Below are positions 37,648-46,825 of a stretch of DNA of 64,000 nt, piece by piece; position 1 is the stretch's first letter, and every line of letters begins with the position of its first letter. The stretch lies in NCBI GenBank assembly GCA_003023565.1, contig PXSA01000004.1:1-64000 (forward strand), written 5' to 3'. The notes beneath the pieces were generated by a model. That model saw only the letters and a program-made list of their open reading frames with translations, did not search any database and was not told the DNA's origin. Both the position numbers and the translations under genes were made by a program. The DNA comes from Halobacteriales archaeon QS_9_68_17 (GTDB lineage: Archaea > Halobacteriota > Halobacteria > Halobacteriales > Natronoarchaeaceae).

Positions 37648-38232
37648 ATGGCCGATAGCGGCGAGGGGGACGCAGTCGGGGGGACGGTCATCGTCGCCGA
37701 CGACAACGAGAAAGTGACGGACCTGTACGCCGGGTATCTCGACCCCCAGTACGAGGTCAGACGCGCCTACGGCGGAGAGGAGACGCTGGAGCGGGCCGAC
37801 GGCAGTGTCGATGTCGTCCTGCTCGACCGACGGATGCCGGACCTGTCCGGCGACGACGTTCTCGACGAGCTCAGGGAGCGGGAGTACAGCCTCCAGGTGG
37901 TCATGGTGACCGCGCTGGAGCCGACGATGGACATCGTGGACATGCCGTTCGACGACTACGTCGTCAAGCCCGCGACCGAGGAGGAGCTACACGAGGTCGT
38001 CGAGCGCCAGATCGTGCGGGCGACCTACGACACGCGACTCAACGAGTACCTCCGGCTGACGTCGAAACTGGACGTGCTCCGCGAGGAGAAAAGCGAGGAG
38101 GAACTGGAAGAAAGCGACCGCTTCGAGATGCTTACCGTGCTCGCCCGGTCGCTGTACGACGACATCCAAGAGATGCTCGACGAGCACGACCTGGACGCGG
38201 ACGAGCCTGAGGGGCTGATCGAGCCGCCCTGA
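37648..38232 (+). CDS. Response regulator with C-terminal HalX domain
   Basis: TVIVADDNEKVTDLYAGYLDPQYEVRRAYGGEETLE...VVLLDRRMPDLSGDDVLDEL...TYDTRLNEYLRLTSKLDVLREEKSEEELEESDRFEMLT. Confidence 0.93.
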   Translation: MADSGEGDAVGGTVIVADDNEKVTDLYAGYLDPQYEVRRAYGGEETLERADGSVDVVLLDRRMPDLSGDDVLDELREREYSLQVVMVTALEPTMDIVDMPFDDYVVKPATEEELHEVVERQIVRATYDTRLNEYLRLTSKLDVLREEKSEEELEESDRFEMLTVLARSLYDDIQEMLDEHDLDADEPEGLIEPP

Positions 38233-38318
38233 CTACGGTAGAAACTGGACGCAGTGACACGCTCGAACGGCACCCCGAGTGCCGTTGACGTGTGAGTAGT
38301 TTCGATCGCTACTCTACC
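38233..38318. repeat. Imperfect palindromic element, copy 2
   Basis: Shares cgcagtgacac-(a/g)ctc-aacggcacc...gtgccgtt and tagtttc-atcgct-ct with 1653-1734. Confidence 0.75.
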
Positions 38319-38760
38319 ACTCGGGGGCCGGATCGAGCGCGCGGGCGAGCAGGTCCTCGTCGTACGCCGCCGACGTCTGCTCCGGGTGCGCGTCGTCCGT
38401 CTCGCGGACGGTGCGGGCCGTGTTCGCGAAGTTCTCGAACGTCGCCTCGTCGACCATCCGCCCGTCGAGCGTGACGGCCCCCGGTCCCCTCCGCCTTCGC
38501 CGCCTCGAAGCGCTCTATCCTGCTCACGTCGCGGCGGAGTTCCCCTTCGGCCGGCATGTGGATGCGGTTCGTCTGCGCGGTCTGTTTTGGAGGGGCCGCC
38601 GACGGAGACGAGGCCGTTCGCGCTGGCCTCGTTCGAGAGGTCGGCGAGCAGGCCGTCCCACGTCGGGCGGGAGCCGTCGATGGCGCGGCCGCCGAGTTCG
38701 GCGGTGGAGTCGACCGGGCCGAACACGAGGCCGGTGAGCCGCGAGTCCGCGCCGAGTTTC
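38317..38760 (-). pseudogene. HpcH/HpaI-CitE-like lyase remnant (C-terminal part)
   Basis: Minus strand: ISKLGADSRLTGLVFGPVDSTAELGGRAIDGSRPTWDGLLADLSNEASANGLVSVGG ... FENFANTARTVRET ... AAYDEDLLARALDPAPEW*, in more than one frame. Confidence 0.5.
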
Positions 38761-38771
38761 GATATCTCGCG

Positions 38772-39021
38772 GAGGTCGTCGCGGCGCTGGACGGCATCCC
38801 CGTCACGCCGGTGCAGGACACGGCGGACGTCTTCGGCGACCCCCACGTGAGCGCGCGAGATGCTCGTCGACGTGGAGCAGCCGGGTGCGGACGAGGCGGT
38901 CACCATCGCCGGGTCGCCGGTCGAGATGACCGGGACGCCGCCGGAACCGGACGGGTGCGCCCCTCCTCGACGAACACCGCGAAGAGACCCTCGGACGGAA
39001 GTCGACCCCGAGCGACGACTG
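38772..39021 (+). pseudogene. CaiB/BaiF-type CoA-transferase remnant (C-terminal part)
   Basis: EVVAALDGIPVTPVQDTADVFGDPHVSAR | EMLVDVEQPGADEAVTIAGSPVEMTGTPPEPDG | LLDEHREETLGRKSTPSDD* across frames. Confidence 0.55.
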
Positions 39022-39147
39022 AGCGGCGAGCCGGTCGGCCGTCCCGGGCGTCCGGGGTCGTCGCTGGAACCCAGCCACACCGCCCCGTGGCCCGGCGCAA
39101 CCGGCGGTATGGAAATCCTTTTGCGCCGTCCGTTCACACACCACCGT

Positions 39148-39468
39148 ATGGACTGGCCGCACGACCCCGACGACGAGAAAGGCAGCGAAGGGATGCGGAA
39201 GTACGGGATGGCCGTTCTCGCGAAGAAACTCGACGACGAGGAGGATTTCCCCCTCCGCGCCGACGAGTTCGTCGAGGAACACGCCGACGAACCGCTCCGA
39301 CTGAACCACCGCCGCGTCGTCAGCGTCGCCGACGTCTTCGAGTTCGTCGAGGAAGACGCGTTCGAGGACATCGTCTCGTTCCACAAGGGCGTCGGCCGCG
39401 CGATGCGCGAAGGCGGCTTCTGGGAGTACCACCCGGAGGGCGACGACCCCGGCAAGAACCCGGCTTGA
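39148..39468 (+). CDS. Conserved haloarchaeal protein (DUF5785-like)
   Basis: MDWPHDPDDEKGSEGMRKYGMAVLAKKLDDEEDFPLRADEFVEEHADEPLRLNHRRVVSVADVFEFVEEDAFEDIVSFHKGVGRAMREGGFWEYHPEG. Confidence 0.85.
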   Translation: MDWPHDPDDEKGSEGMRKYGMAVLAKKLDDEEDFPLRADEFVEEHADEPLRLNHRRVVSVADVFEFVEEDAFEDIVSFHKGVGRAMREGGFWEYHPEGDDPGKNPA

Positions 39469-39725
39469 CGGGTCGACGGCGCTCGTTCGCGGATCGCTTT
39501 ATCCCGGTAGCGGCCGCTGGACCCGCGCTCCGTCCCCGCGAACCCCGTCTCCGGCGGCGCGCTCCGTCCGCGGGCCTGTAGGGACGCAGAACCCGGACGC
39601 GGCGGTAACACCCGCTCGCGAACCGCCGTTTTACCCCGATCCGCCTTCGATCACGGATGTTCGATGCAGATTCGCATAAAGGTAGCGGGGGTAGATTTTA
39701 GACCAGTCGTGGCAACGTTTCGCAC

Positions 39726-40292
39726 ATGCAGAGCGACGTGACGATTCGAGACGTGATGACAAGGGAGTACGTCGGCGTCAGCGAATCGGACACCGTCCTC
39801 GACGTCGTCGGACTGATGCGGCAGGAGGAGACCGGGTGCGTGGTCGTTCTCCGGGGGAGCGACCCCGTCGGCATCCTCACCGAGTGGGACGTCCTCGGGG
39901 TCGTCGCCGACGAGTCGTCCCCGAGGGAGACGACCGCCGCCTCCGTGATGTCCGACCCCGTCCTCACCGTCTCGCCGGACCAGCAGCTACGGACCGCCGC
40001 CGGGAAGATGTCGCGCGAGAACATCCGCCGCCTCGTCGTGATCGAGAACGGCGAGGTCGTCGGCGTGCTGAACGAGCGCGACGTCATCGCCGCCGCGGCG
40101 TCGTTCCGCCGCCCGGAGGAACCGGCACCCCCGTCCTCGGCGGCCGGGAACCAGCACGACAGCCGCATCGCCGCCGGACCGAACGGCGAGGAGTACTCCG
40201 ACCAGAGCGTCTGCGAGACCTGCGGCTCGCTCTCGGACACGCTCCGGGAGTACAACGGCCAACTGGTCTGCACCGAATGCCGGGAAGTGTGA
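39726..40292 (+). CDS. Tandem CBS-domain protein with C-terminal zinc-finger-like Cys pairs
   Basis: TIRDVMTREYVGVSESDTVLDVVGLMRQEETGCVVVLRGSDPVGILTEWDVLGVV...VMSDPVLTVSPDQQLRTAAGKMSRENIRRLVVIENGEVVGVLNERDV; CETCG...CTECRE. Confidence 0.92.
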   Translation: MQSDVTIRDVMTREYVGVSESDTVLDVVGLMRQEETGCVVVLRGSDPVGILTEWDVLGVVADESSPRETTAASVMSDPVLTVSPDQQLRTAAGKMSRENIRRLVVIENGEVVGVLNERDVIAAAASFRRPEEPAPPSSAAGNQHDSRIAAGPNGEEYSDQSVCETCGSLSDTLREYNGQLVCTECREV

Positions 40293-40370
40293 TCGCGGCG
40301 CGACGGTTCCCCGGTGTACGACGTGTTCACGGCAGTCACACTTATAAGACATGCAATAATATGACACTGT

Positions 40371-41681
40371 ATGTCACATAATACGAGAAGGCGTGACATT
40401 CTCAAGGGGATCGGAGTCGCTGGGACGATCGGTGTCGCCGGCTGTATCGGCAGCGAGAGCGGAAACGGCGGCGGCGGTAGCGGGAGCGGGCCGGACGTAC
40501 TGAACGTCATCGGCTACCCCGAAAGCGGTATTCAGTTGTTCCGCGACTACTACGATACCGGCGGGTCACAGGACATCATCGTCCCCGACGGTCTGCGCGA
40601 CGGATCGATGCCCGGCCAAGCCGGCAACGACATGGCGAACGTCGTCGGGACCGCGCCGGCCGCCGGCGGTCCGAGCCAGGAGGCGTTCAACGACCTCTAT
40701 CAGGACGAGTACGGCGAGACTCCGGGCGTGTTCACGTCCCAGTCGTACGACTCCGTCGCCCTCCTGATCCTGGCCAACGTCGCCGCCGGGGAGAACAGCG
40801 GCCCGGCGGTCAAAGAGCAGCTCCGCCGCGTCGCCAATCCCGACGGCGAGGAGTACGGCCCGAGCGAGTTCATCGACGCCGTCGAAGCCGTCGCGAACGG
40901 CGAGAACGTCAACTATCAGGGCGCGTCCAGCGCGACCAACTTCAACGAGGCCGGCGACCCGGCCTCCGCGGCGTACTCCATCTGGGAGTTCGAAGGAGCG
41001 GACTCCGAGGCGATCAACACGCTCGAGACCCAGAACTTCGAGGGCGAGAACCCCGACGGGGCCGGCCCCGCTGCCGACGAGTCGCCGGGCGGTCTCGGCC
41101 GCGAGGTCCTCGTCGGCATCCTCCTGCCCGAGACGGGCGACCTCGCCTCCGTCGGCGGCCCGATGATCAACGCCGCCGAGATACCGGTGAAGCAGGTCAA
41201 CGACTCCGACCTCGACCTGGAGGTCAACGCCATGTTCGAGGACACGCAGACGTCGCCCGACCAGGGTGTCAGCGGTGCCCAATCCCTCGTCAGCGCGGGC
41301 GTCCCGGCGGTGTGTGGGACCGCGTCCTCCGGCGTGAACGTCCCCGTCTCGCAGGAGGTGTTCATCCCGAACGAGGTCGTCGGGTGTTCGCCGTCCAGCA
41401 CGGCGCTTTCGGTCACGAACCTGGAGGACGACGACTACATCTTCCGGACCGCGCCGAGCGACCTGCTCCAGGGTGCGGTCATGGCGCAGGTGTCCGCCGA
41501 GCGCCTCGAAGGGGCGACCGCCTCGACGCTGTACGTCAACAACGACTACGGACAGCAGCTATCGGAGCGGTACACCGAGGTGTTCGAGAGCGAGCACGAC
41601 GGCGAGGTGCTGAACCAGGTCAGCTTCAACAAAGGCGAGTCGTCGTACAGCAACGTGATCGAGCAGGCGCTATCCGAGTAA
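40371..41681 (+). CDS. Liv-type ABC transporter substrate-binding lipoprotein, apparently circularly permuted
   Basis: Tat/lipobox RRRDILKGIGVAGTIGVAGC; then PDVLNVIGYPESGIQLFRDYYD...YQGASSATNFNEAGDPASAAYSIWEF (normally C-terminal), then GREVLVGILLPETGDLASVGGPMINAAEIPVKQVND...SYSNVIEQALSE* (normally N-terminal). Confidence 0.85.
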   Translation: MSHNTRRRDILKGIGVAGTIGVAGCIGSESGNGGGGSGSGPDVLNVIGYPESGIQLFRDYYDTGGSQDIIVPDGLRDGSMPGQAGNDMANVVGTAPAAGGPSQEAFNDLYQDEYGETPGVFTSQSYDSVALLILANVAAGENSGPAVKEQLRRVANPDGEEYGPSEFIDAVEAVANGENVNYQGASSATNFNEAGDPASAAYSIWEFEGADSEAINTLETQNFEGENPDGAGPAADESPGGLGREVLVGILLPETGDLASVGGPMINAAEIPVKQVNDSDLDLEVNAMFEDTQTSPDQGVSGAQSLVSAGVPAVCGTASSGVNVPVSQEVFIPNEVVGCSPSSTALSVTNLEDDDYIFRTAPSDLLQGAVMAQVSAERLEGATASTLYVNNDYGQQLSERYTEVFESEHDGEVLNQVSFNKGESSYSNVIEQALSE

Positions 41682-41815
41682 GCCGCCGACGGACTCTCGA
41701 ATTTTTTCGCGTCGCGAGCGACCCCGCACCGTCGAGCCTCGGGCGTGGGTACCGCCGCAGAGAACCCCGACCGAGTCGTGACGGTGCTGAAAAGGGCCGC
41801 GGTGAGACGCCGCGC

Positions 41816-42520
41816 TCAGCCGCCGAGGAACTCCTGGCGGACCTCCTGGTCGTTCAGGAGCGCGGTGCCGCTGTCGACGAACTTGTTCTCGCCGTTCGCG
41901 AGCACGTAGCCGCGGTCGCAGCGCCGCAACGCCTCCTTCGCGTTCTGTTCGACCATCAGTATCGCCGTCCCGGCCTCGTTGATCTCGTCTACCTTGTCGA
42001 ACATCTCGTCGACGAGGTCCGGCGCGAGGCCGGCGCTCGGTTCGTCGAGCAGGAGGAGGTCCGGATCGAGCATCAGCGCCCGCCCCATGGCGAGCATCTG
42101 CTGTTGCCCGCCGCTCATCGTGCCGGCTTTCTGGTCCTTGCGCTCCTCCAGAATGGGGAAGCGGTCGTACACCTCGCGGAGCGCCGCCTCCGGCATCTCG
42201 TCGAGGATGTACGCGCCCATCTCCAGGTTCTCCTCGACGGAGAGAGCGGCGAACACGTTGTCGTTCTGCGGCACGTAGCCGAGTCCTTTGTGGATGACGC
42301 CCTCCGGTTGCGCGGCGGTGATGTCCTCGCCCGCGAACGTCACCGTCCCGCCCATGTGGGTCGTCAGGCCGAAGACGGACTTCATCACGGTGGACTTGCC
42401 CGCGCCGTTGGGACCGACGATAGTGACGTACTCCTCTTCAGCGACGTCCATGTCCACGTCGGTGAGGATCTGGAGGTCGCCGTAGCCGGCGTCCAGCTCT
42501 CGGACTTCGAGCAGGGCCAT
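41816..42520 (-). CDS. livF: Branched-chain amino-acid-type ABC transporter ATP-binding protein
   Basis: VGPNGAGKSTVMKSVFGL Walker A; MSGGQQQMLAMGRALMLDPDLLLLDEPSAGLAP. Confidence 0.95.
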   Translation of the reverse strand: MALLEVRELDAGYGDLQILTDVDMDVAEEEYVTIVGPNGAGKSTVMKSVFGLTTHMGGTVTFAGEDITAAQPEGVIHKGLGYVPQNDNVFAALSVEENLEMGAYILDEMPEAALREVYDRFPILEERKDQKAGTMSGGQQQMLAMGRALMLDPDLLLLDEPSAGLAPDLVDEMFDKVDEINEAGTAILMVEQNAKEALRRCDRGYVLANGENKFVDSGTALLNDQEVRQEFLGG

Positions 42521-43353
42521 CAGACCTCACCTCCGAGGTACGCCTCGATGACGTCCTCGCTGGCCTTGACCTCCGCCGGCGTCCCTTCCATCAGTATCTT
42601 CCCCTGATGCATGACGATCACTCGCTCGCAGTTGTTCATGATGAGGTCCATGTCGTGTTCGACGATGAGGAAGGTGTAGCCGTCCTCCCGGAGTTCGTGG
42701 ATGTGCTCGAGCAGTCGCCTCTCCAACGACGGGTTGACGCCCGCGAACGGCTCGTCGAGCAGGAGCATGTCGGGGTCGGTCAACAGCGCGCGGGCCATCT
42801 CCAGCAGTTTGCGTTGCCCGCCGGAGAGGTTCCCCGCGTACTCCTCCGCGAGGTGGTCGATCTCGAAGAAATCAAGCACCTCCCAGACGCGTTCGAGGAG
42901 CTCCTCCTCCTGCCGTCGGACGTCGTCGCGGAGGCCGGGCACGACCGAGCGCCAGAGCTTCTCGCCGCGCTGGTTCTTCGGGGCAAGCATCATGTTCTCC
43001 AGCACGGTCATCTCCTCCAGTTCGCGGGCGATCTGGAACGTCCTGACCAGCCCGCGGTCGGCGATCTCGTGGGACGCGAGCCGAGTGATCTCCTCGCCGT
43101 TGAACCGCACCGCCCCGGCGTCGGGGTCGTTCATTCCCGTGATGAGGTTGAACGTCGTGGACTTCCCGGCCCCGTTGGGACCGATCAGTCCAGTCAGCGT
43201 CCCCTCCTCGACCTCGAAGGAGACGTCGTCGACCGCAGTGATCCCGCCGAACGTCTTCTTGAGGTTCCGCACCTGCAGCGGGTACCGCCCGCGTTCGTCG
43301 GCATTGGACGCCTCGGCCGCAGTCCGGTCGGCTTGCTCCGTGGTTTCGCTCAT
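42520..43353 (-). CDS. livG: Branched-chain amino-acid-type ABC transporter ATP-binding protein
   Basis: IGPNGAGKSTTFNLITGM; NLSGGQRKLLEMARALLTDPDMLLLDEPFAGVNP. Confidence 0.95.
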   Translation of the reverse strand: MSETTEQADRTAAEASNADERGRYPLQVRNLKKTFGGITAVDDVSFEVEEGTLTGLIGPNGAGKSTTFNLITGMNDPDAGAVRFNGEEITRLASHEIADRGLVRTFQIARELEEMTVLENMMLAPKNQRGEKLWRSVVPGLRDDVRRQEEELLERVWEVLDFFEIDHLAEEYAGNLSGGQRKLLEMARALLTDPDMLLLDEPFAGVNPSLERRLLEHIHELREDGYTFLIVEHDMDLIMNNCERVIVMHQGKILMEGTPAEVKASEDVIEAYLGGEV

Positions 43354-44741
43354 CGGGTCTCACCTCCGTCGGCGGCGGCGACGTCCTCGTCCGGGCCGCC
43401 GCGGTCCGGGCGCGAGAGGTCGACGCTCGCGGCGGTCTCCTTGCGGTGACCGAGCATCCCCTCGGGCCGGTTGTGCATCAGCCAGATCAGCACCAGCCCC
43501 ATGATGACGAGGCGGAGCTGGCCGATGCTGTTCAGCGTGTACACGAGGAACGGCACGGGGTCGAGCGACGCCCCGATCGGGGCCATCGCCTGCCCGAAGC
43601 TCCCGGGGCCGTCCGGGATGTCGACCGCCGCTTGAACGAGGTTCTTGAAGTACCGCGGCCCCTCGTACAGCAGCGCCGCGAACACCGCCCCGCCGAGGAC
43701 GCTCCCGGTGTTCGACCCCGCGCCGCCGATGATCAACGCGATCCAGACGTAGAAGGTGATGTTGGGCCGGAACGACGGGGGCGTGATGCTCCCGCGGCCG
43801 GCGTACCAGAGGATGCCGGCGAAGCCCATCAGCGCGCACCCGAGGACGAACGACTTCAGCTTGAACCGGCTGGTGTCTTTCCCGAGGGAGTTAGCCACGT
43901 CCTCGTCCTCGCGGATCGCCTTGAGGACGCGCCCGAACGGCGACTCCCCGGTCCGGGAGAGCAGCCAGTAGTAGAGGGCGACGACGCCGAGCAGCACCAG
44001 ACCGTAGACGAAGCCGTCGACGACCGGTTTGGGGTTGCTCGGGATCACGACGGAAACGGCGTCTACCAGCCCGAGGTAGGGGTCCCAGAGGAACAGCGTC
44101 CTCAGGATCGCTTCGAGGGGGTCCACGTAGTTGAGGATGAGTCCCCCTCCGCCGCCGAACCCGACCATCTCGGCCGCGGGGTCGTAGCTGAACAGCGTCA
44201 CGCCGCCGACCGCGATATCGACCGTGCCGGGCACGTCGAACGACTGGAACGTATCCGACATGAACGTGAACCGGATGATCTCCGAGAAGGCGATCGTAAC
44301 GATCGCGAGGTAGTCCGCGCGCAGTCGGAGCGCGGGCAGGGCGACGACGAGTCCGACCGCCGCGGCCACGAGCACGCCGCCGATGGCCGCGATACCGAGG
44401 GGCAGGCCGAAGCCACCGACCTGTGCCGCACCGCCCTGTGCCGCCGGCGGTTTCGCGAGGACCGCCGTCACGTAGACGCCGATACCCATGAACCCGACGA
44501 CGCCGATGTTGAACAGCCCGGTGTACCCCCAGTGGAGGTTCAACGCGAGCGCCAGCATTCCGAACACGGCGACGTAGAACGTCAGGTTCGCGATGGAGTT
44601 CATGTGGCCGCGCACGCTGAAGCCGAAGACGAGGCCGGCCAGGATGTACGCGAGGTAGATGCCGCCGAACACGGCGAGCACCAGTCCGGGGTCCCGGTTC
44701 AGTAGGTCGGACGCTCGGGAACGGAAGCCGCTCGGACTCAT
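43350..44741 (-). CDS. livM: Branched-chain amino-acid-type ABC transporter permease
   Basis: ALALNLHWGYTGLFNIGVVGFMGIGVYVTAVL...ADYLAIVTIAFSEIIRF...FGRVLKAIREDEDVANSLGKDTSRFKLKSFVLGCALMGFAGILW. Confidence 0.93.
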   Translation of the reverse strand: MSPSGFRSRASDLLNRDPGLVLAVFGGIYLAYILAGLVFGFSVRGHMNSIANLTFYVAVFGMLALALNLHWGYTGLFNIGVVGFMGIGVYVTAVLAKPPAAQGGAAQVGGFGLPLGIAAIGGVLVAAAVGLVVALPALRLRADYLAIVTIAFSEIIRFTFMSDTFQSFDVPGTVDIAVGGVTLFSYDPAAEMVGFGGGGGLILNYVDPLEAILRTLFLWDPYLGLVDAVSVVIPSNPKPVVDGFVYGLVLLGVVALYYWLLSRTGESPFGRVLKAIREDEDVANSLGKDTSRFKLKSFVLGCALMGFAGILWYAGRGSITPPSFRPNITFYVWIALIIGGAGSNTGSVLGGAVFAALLYEGPRYFKNLVQAAVDIPDGPGSFGQAMAPIGASLDPVPFLVYTLNSIGQLRLVIMGLVLIWLMHNRPEGMLGHRKETAASVDLSRPDRGGPDEDVAAADGGETR

Positions 44742-45850
44742 GCCGTCGACCTCCCGCTGAAGATCCCCTGCGGTTTGAACAGGAGGATGAGGATCATCAC
44801 GGCGAACGCCGCCGCCCGCCCGAACTCGGACGGGATCCAGACGATGGAAAGCGACGCCGTCATGCCGATGACGATGCCGCCCGCGATGGCACCGTAGATC
44901 GAACCGATGCCGCCCAGGATGACCGCCGCGAAGATGAGCAAGAGCAGGAGCCATCCGTCGTTGAATCCTATCGTCCCCTTCCAGAGGACGAACATGTAGC
45001 CGGCGACGCCGGTGAGGCCGCCGCCGATGATCCATGTGGACTTGACGACGCGCTCGGTCGGGATGCCGGTGATCCGCGCGAGGTCCTCGTTGTCGGACAT
45101 CGCGCGCATCGCCTTACCGAGTTTCGTCCGCTGGAGCAGCAGGTGGACGCCGAGCATCAGCGCCGCCGAAACCACTAGCAGCGTCACGTCGTGAGCGTTG
45201 ATCCGGACGTACCCGTCGACGAACAGGAGGCTCGCAGTCGGTTGCTGCCCGGCGGCGGTCGTGCCGCGGACGTCCGAACCGAAGACGAACACGATCAGGT
45301 AGCGGAGCGCGAACGCCACGCCGATGCTCGTGATCAGCAGCGTGATCCCGCTCTCGTCGCGGATCGGCTTGTACACGAAGCGGTCGATGAGCAGGGCCAG
45401 CGCGACGGTGGCGACGCCCGCGATGAACATCCCCGCGACGACCGCGAGCGGCGAGGTCACGATACCGACGCCGAGGGCACCGCCGTACACCGACCTGCCC
45501 GAGCCAACGAGCAACAGCGAACCGGCGTCCGCGTCGCCCAGACCCGCGAGCAGGTACGACGCCGCCATGCCGCCGAAGGCCCCGGTGGTGATGTAGTCGC
45601 CGTGCGCGAAGTTCGCGAAGTTGAGAATGCTGTACGTCATCGAGAGACCGATCCCCGCGAGACCGATGATCAGCCCCCGCATCAGTCCATCCCAGGCCCA
45701 GGACGCAATGTCCGAAAACAGTATGCGCCCGGTGATCAGCCCTTCGCCGAGGAACCACGCCATGTAGAGACCCACCAGCGCGACGCCGAGCGCCAGCGGT
45801 TGTTCGACGAAGAACCGTCGACCGCGCGCGTACGTTTCTGATACACCCAT
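44738..45850 (-). CDS. livH: Branched-chain amino-acid-type ABC transporter permease
   Basis: GLAGIGLSMTYSILNFANFAHGDYITTGAFGGM...GKAMRAMSDNEDLARITGIPTERVVKSTWIIGGGLTGVAG...GGIGSIYGAIAGGIVIG. Confidence 0.93.
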   Translation of the reverse strand: MGVSETYARGRRFFVEQPLALGVALVGLYMAWFLGEGLITGRILFSDIASWAWDGLMRGLIIGLAGIGLSMTYSILNFANFAHGDYITTGAFGGMAASYLLAGLGDADAGSLLLVGSGRSVYGGALGVGIVTSPLAVVAGMFIAGVATVALALLIDRFVYKPIRDESGITLLITSIGVAFALRYLIVFVFGSDVRGTTAAGQQPTASLLFVDGYVRINAHDVTLLVVSAALMLGVHLLLQRTKLGKAMRAMSDNEDLARITGIPTERVVKSTWIIGGGLTGVAGYMFVLWKGTIGFNDGWLLLLLIFAAVILGGIGSIYGAIAGGIVIGMTASLSIVWIPSEFGRAAAFAVMILILLFKPQGIFSGRSTA

Positions 45851-46050
45851 GTGATAACACTCCTCAGGTGGTTCTCCTACACCCAACTCATAATAACTTT
45901 TCCTAGAACGATTCGACAGACGAGGTGTGGATCCCCCGCGTTGGACTGTCGGAACCGCTTTTCACCCACTCGGTAGTAAGACCTTTGCCCGCGGCTATCG
46001 GATCCCGACGGTACAGGCACGGCGACTCCCGCCGCCGAGAGACCCGTCCG

Positions 46051-46539
46051 ATGGACGTCGATCGCCCCACGACGGACGACCTGAACGCCCTCGTCGAGCA
46101 GTGGGTAGCCCTCGCGAGCGAACAACGGGCGCACGGCTCCCACCTCGCCGCCGATGCGAACCGCGTGGCGATGCGAGAGACGCTCGCCAGGGCCATCGTC
46201 ACCGGCTGCGCGCGCGTCGCCCGCGACGGCGACGACCTGCTCGGGTTCGTCACCTACGAACCGGCGAGCAGTCAGTACGAGGGCGACGTGACGCGCGGCT
46301 ACGTCCAGAACCTCTACGTCCGGCCCGACTCGCGCGGCGACGGCGTCGGCGCGGCGCTACTCGACGCCGCCGAACGCCAACTCGCGGAGATCGGAGCCGA
46401 CGCCGTCTCGCTGGAGGCCCTCGCCGACAACGCGGCCGCGCGCCGGTTCTACCGCCGGCACGGGTACGGCGTCCACCGGGTCACGATGGAGAAGCCGCTC
46501 GCGGCGGAAAGCGACAGTCACTCAAAGGGCGACCGCTAA
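46051..46539 (+). CDS. GNAT-family N-acetyltransferase
   Basis: GYVQNLYVRPDSRGDGVGAALLDAAERQLAEIGADAVSLEALADNAAARRFYRRHGY. Confidence 0.93.
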   Translation: MDVDRPTTDDLNALVEQWVALASEQRAHGSHLAADANRVAMRETLARAIVTGCARVARDGDDLLGFVTYEPASSQYEGDVTRGYVQNLYVRPDSRGDGVGAALLDAAERQLAEIGADAVSLEALADNAAARRFYRRHGYGVHRVTMEKPLAAESDSHSKGDR

Positions 46540-46551
46540 CCCACTGTCTGC

Positions 46552-46625
46552 GCCAGGGGAGCTTGGGCGGTTCAAGCACTCGACTTGTAATCGAGAATTC
46601 GTGGGTTCGAATCCCACCCCTGGCT
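46552..46625 (+). tRNA. tRNA-Thr (TGT)
   Basis: GCCAGGG...CTCGA CTTGTAA TCGAG...GTGGGTTCGAATCCCAC CCCTGGC+T; anticodon TGT. Confidence 0.95.
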
Positions 46626-46825
46626 TCCGCCCGGCCCGAACGGACGGGGGCGCGACGGGACTTCCGGAGCCCCAGTCGAGACGCCCCGCGAGCGGAGCGC
46701 GGCGGCCCCGAGCGTGACCTGTTCGAGTGATTCTCGGAACAGTAGTCCATCGTGACGACCTCTCCGGGAAGCACATCCCGCCAGCCCCGGGTCCCCATCG
46801 TTTCCGCGTCGACCCGCCCGGCCGT

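Noticed and set aside
38025-39611. 528-aa minus-strand ORF spanning HalX, remnants and the DUF5785-like gene
   Set aside because: Runs across several unrelated genes on the opposite strand; only the short CitE-like piece inside it looks real.
43446-44705. 419-aa Glu/Asp/His-rich plus-strand ORF opposite livM
   Set aside because: Antisense of transmembrane codons gives polar low-complexity translation.
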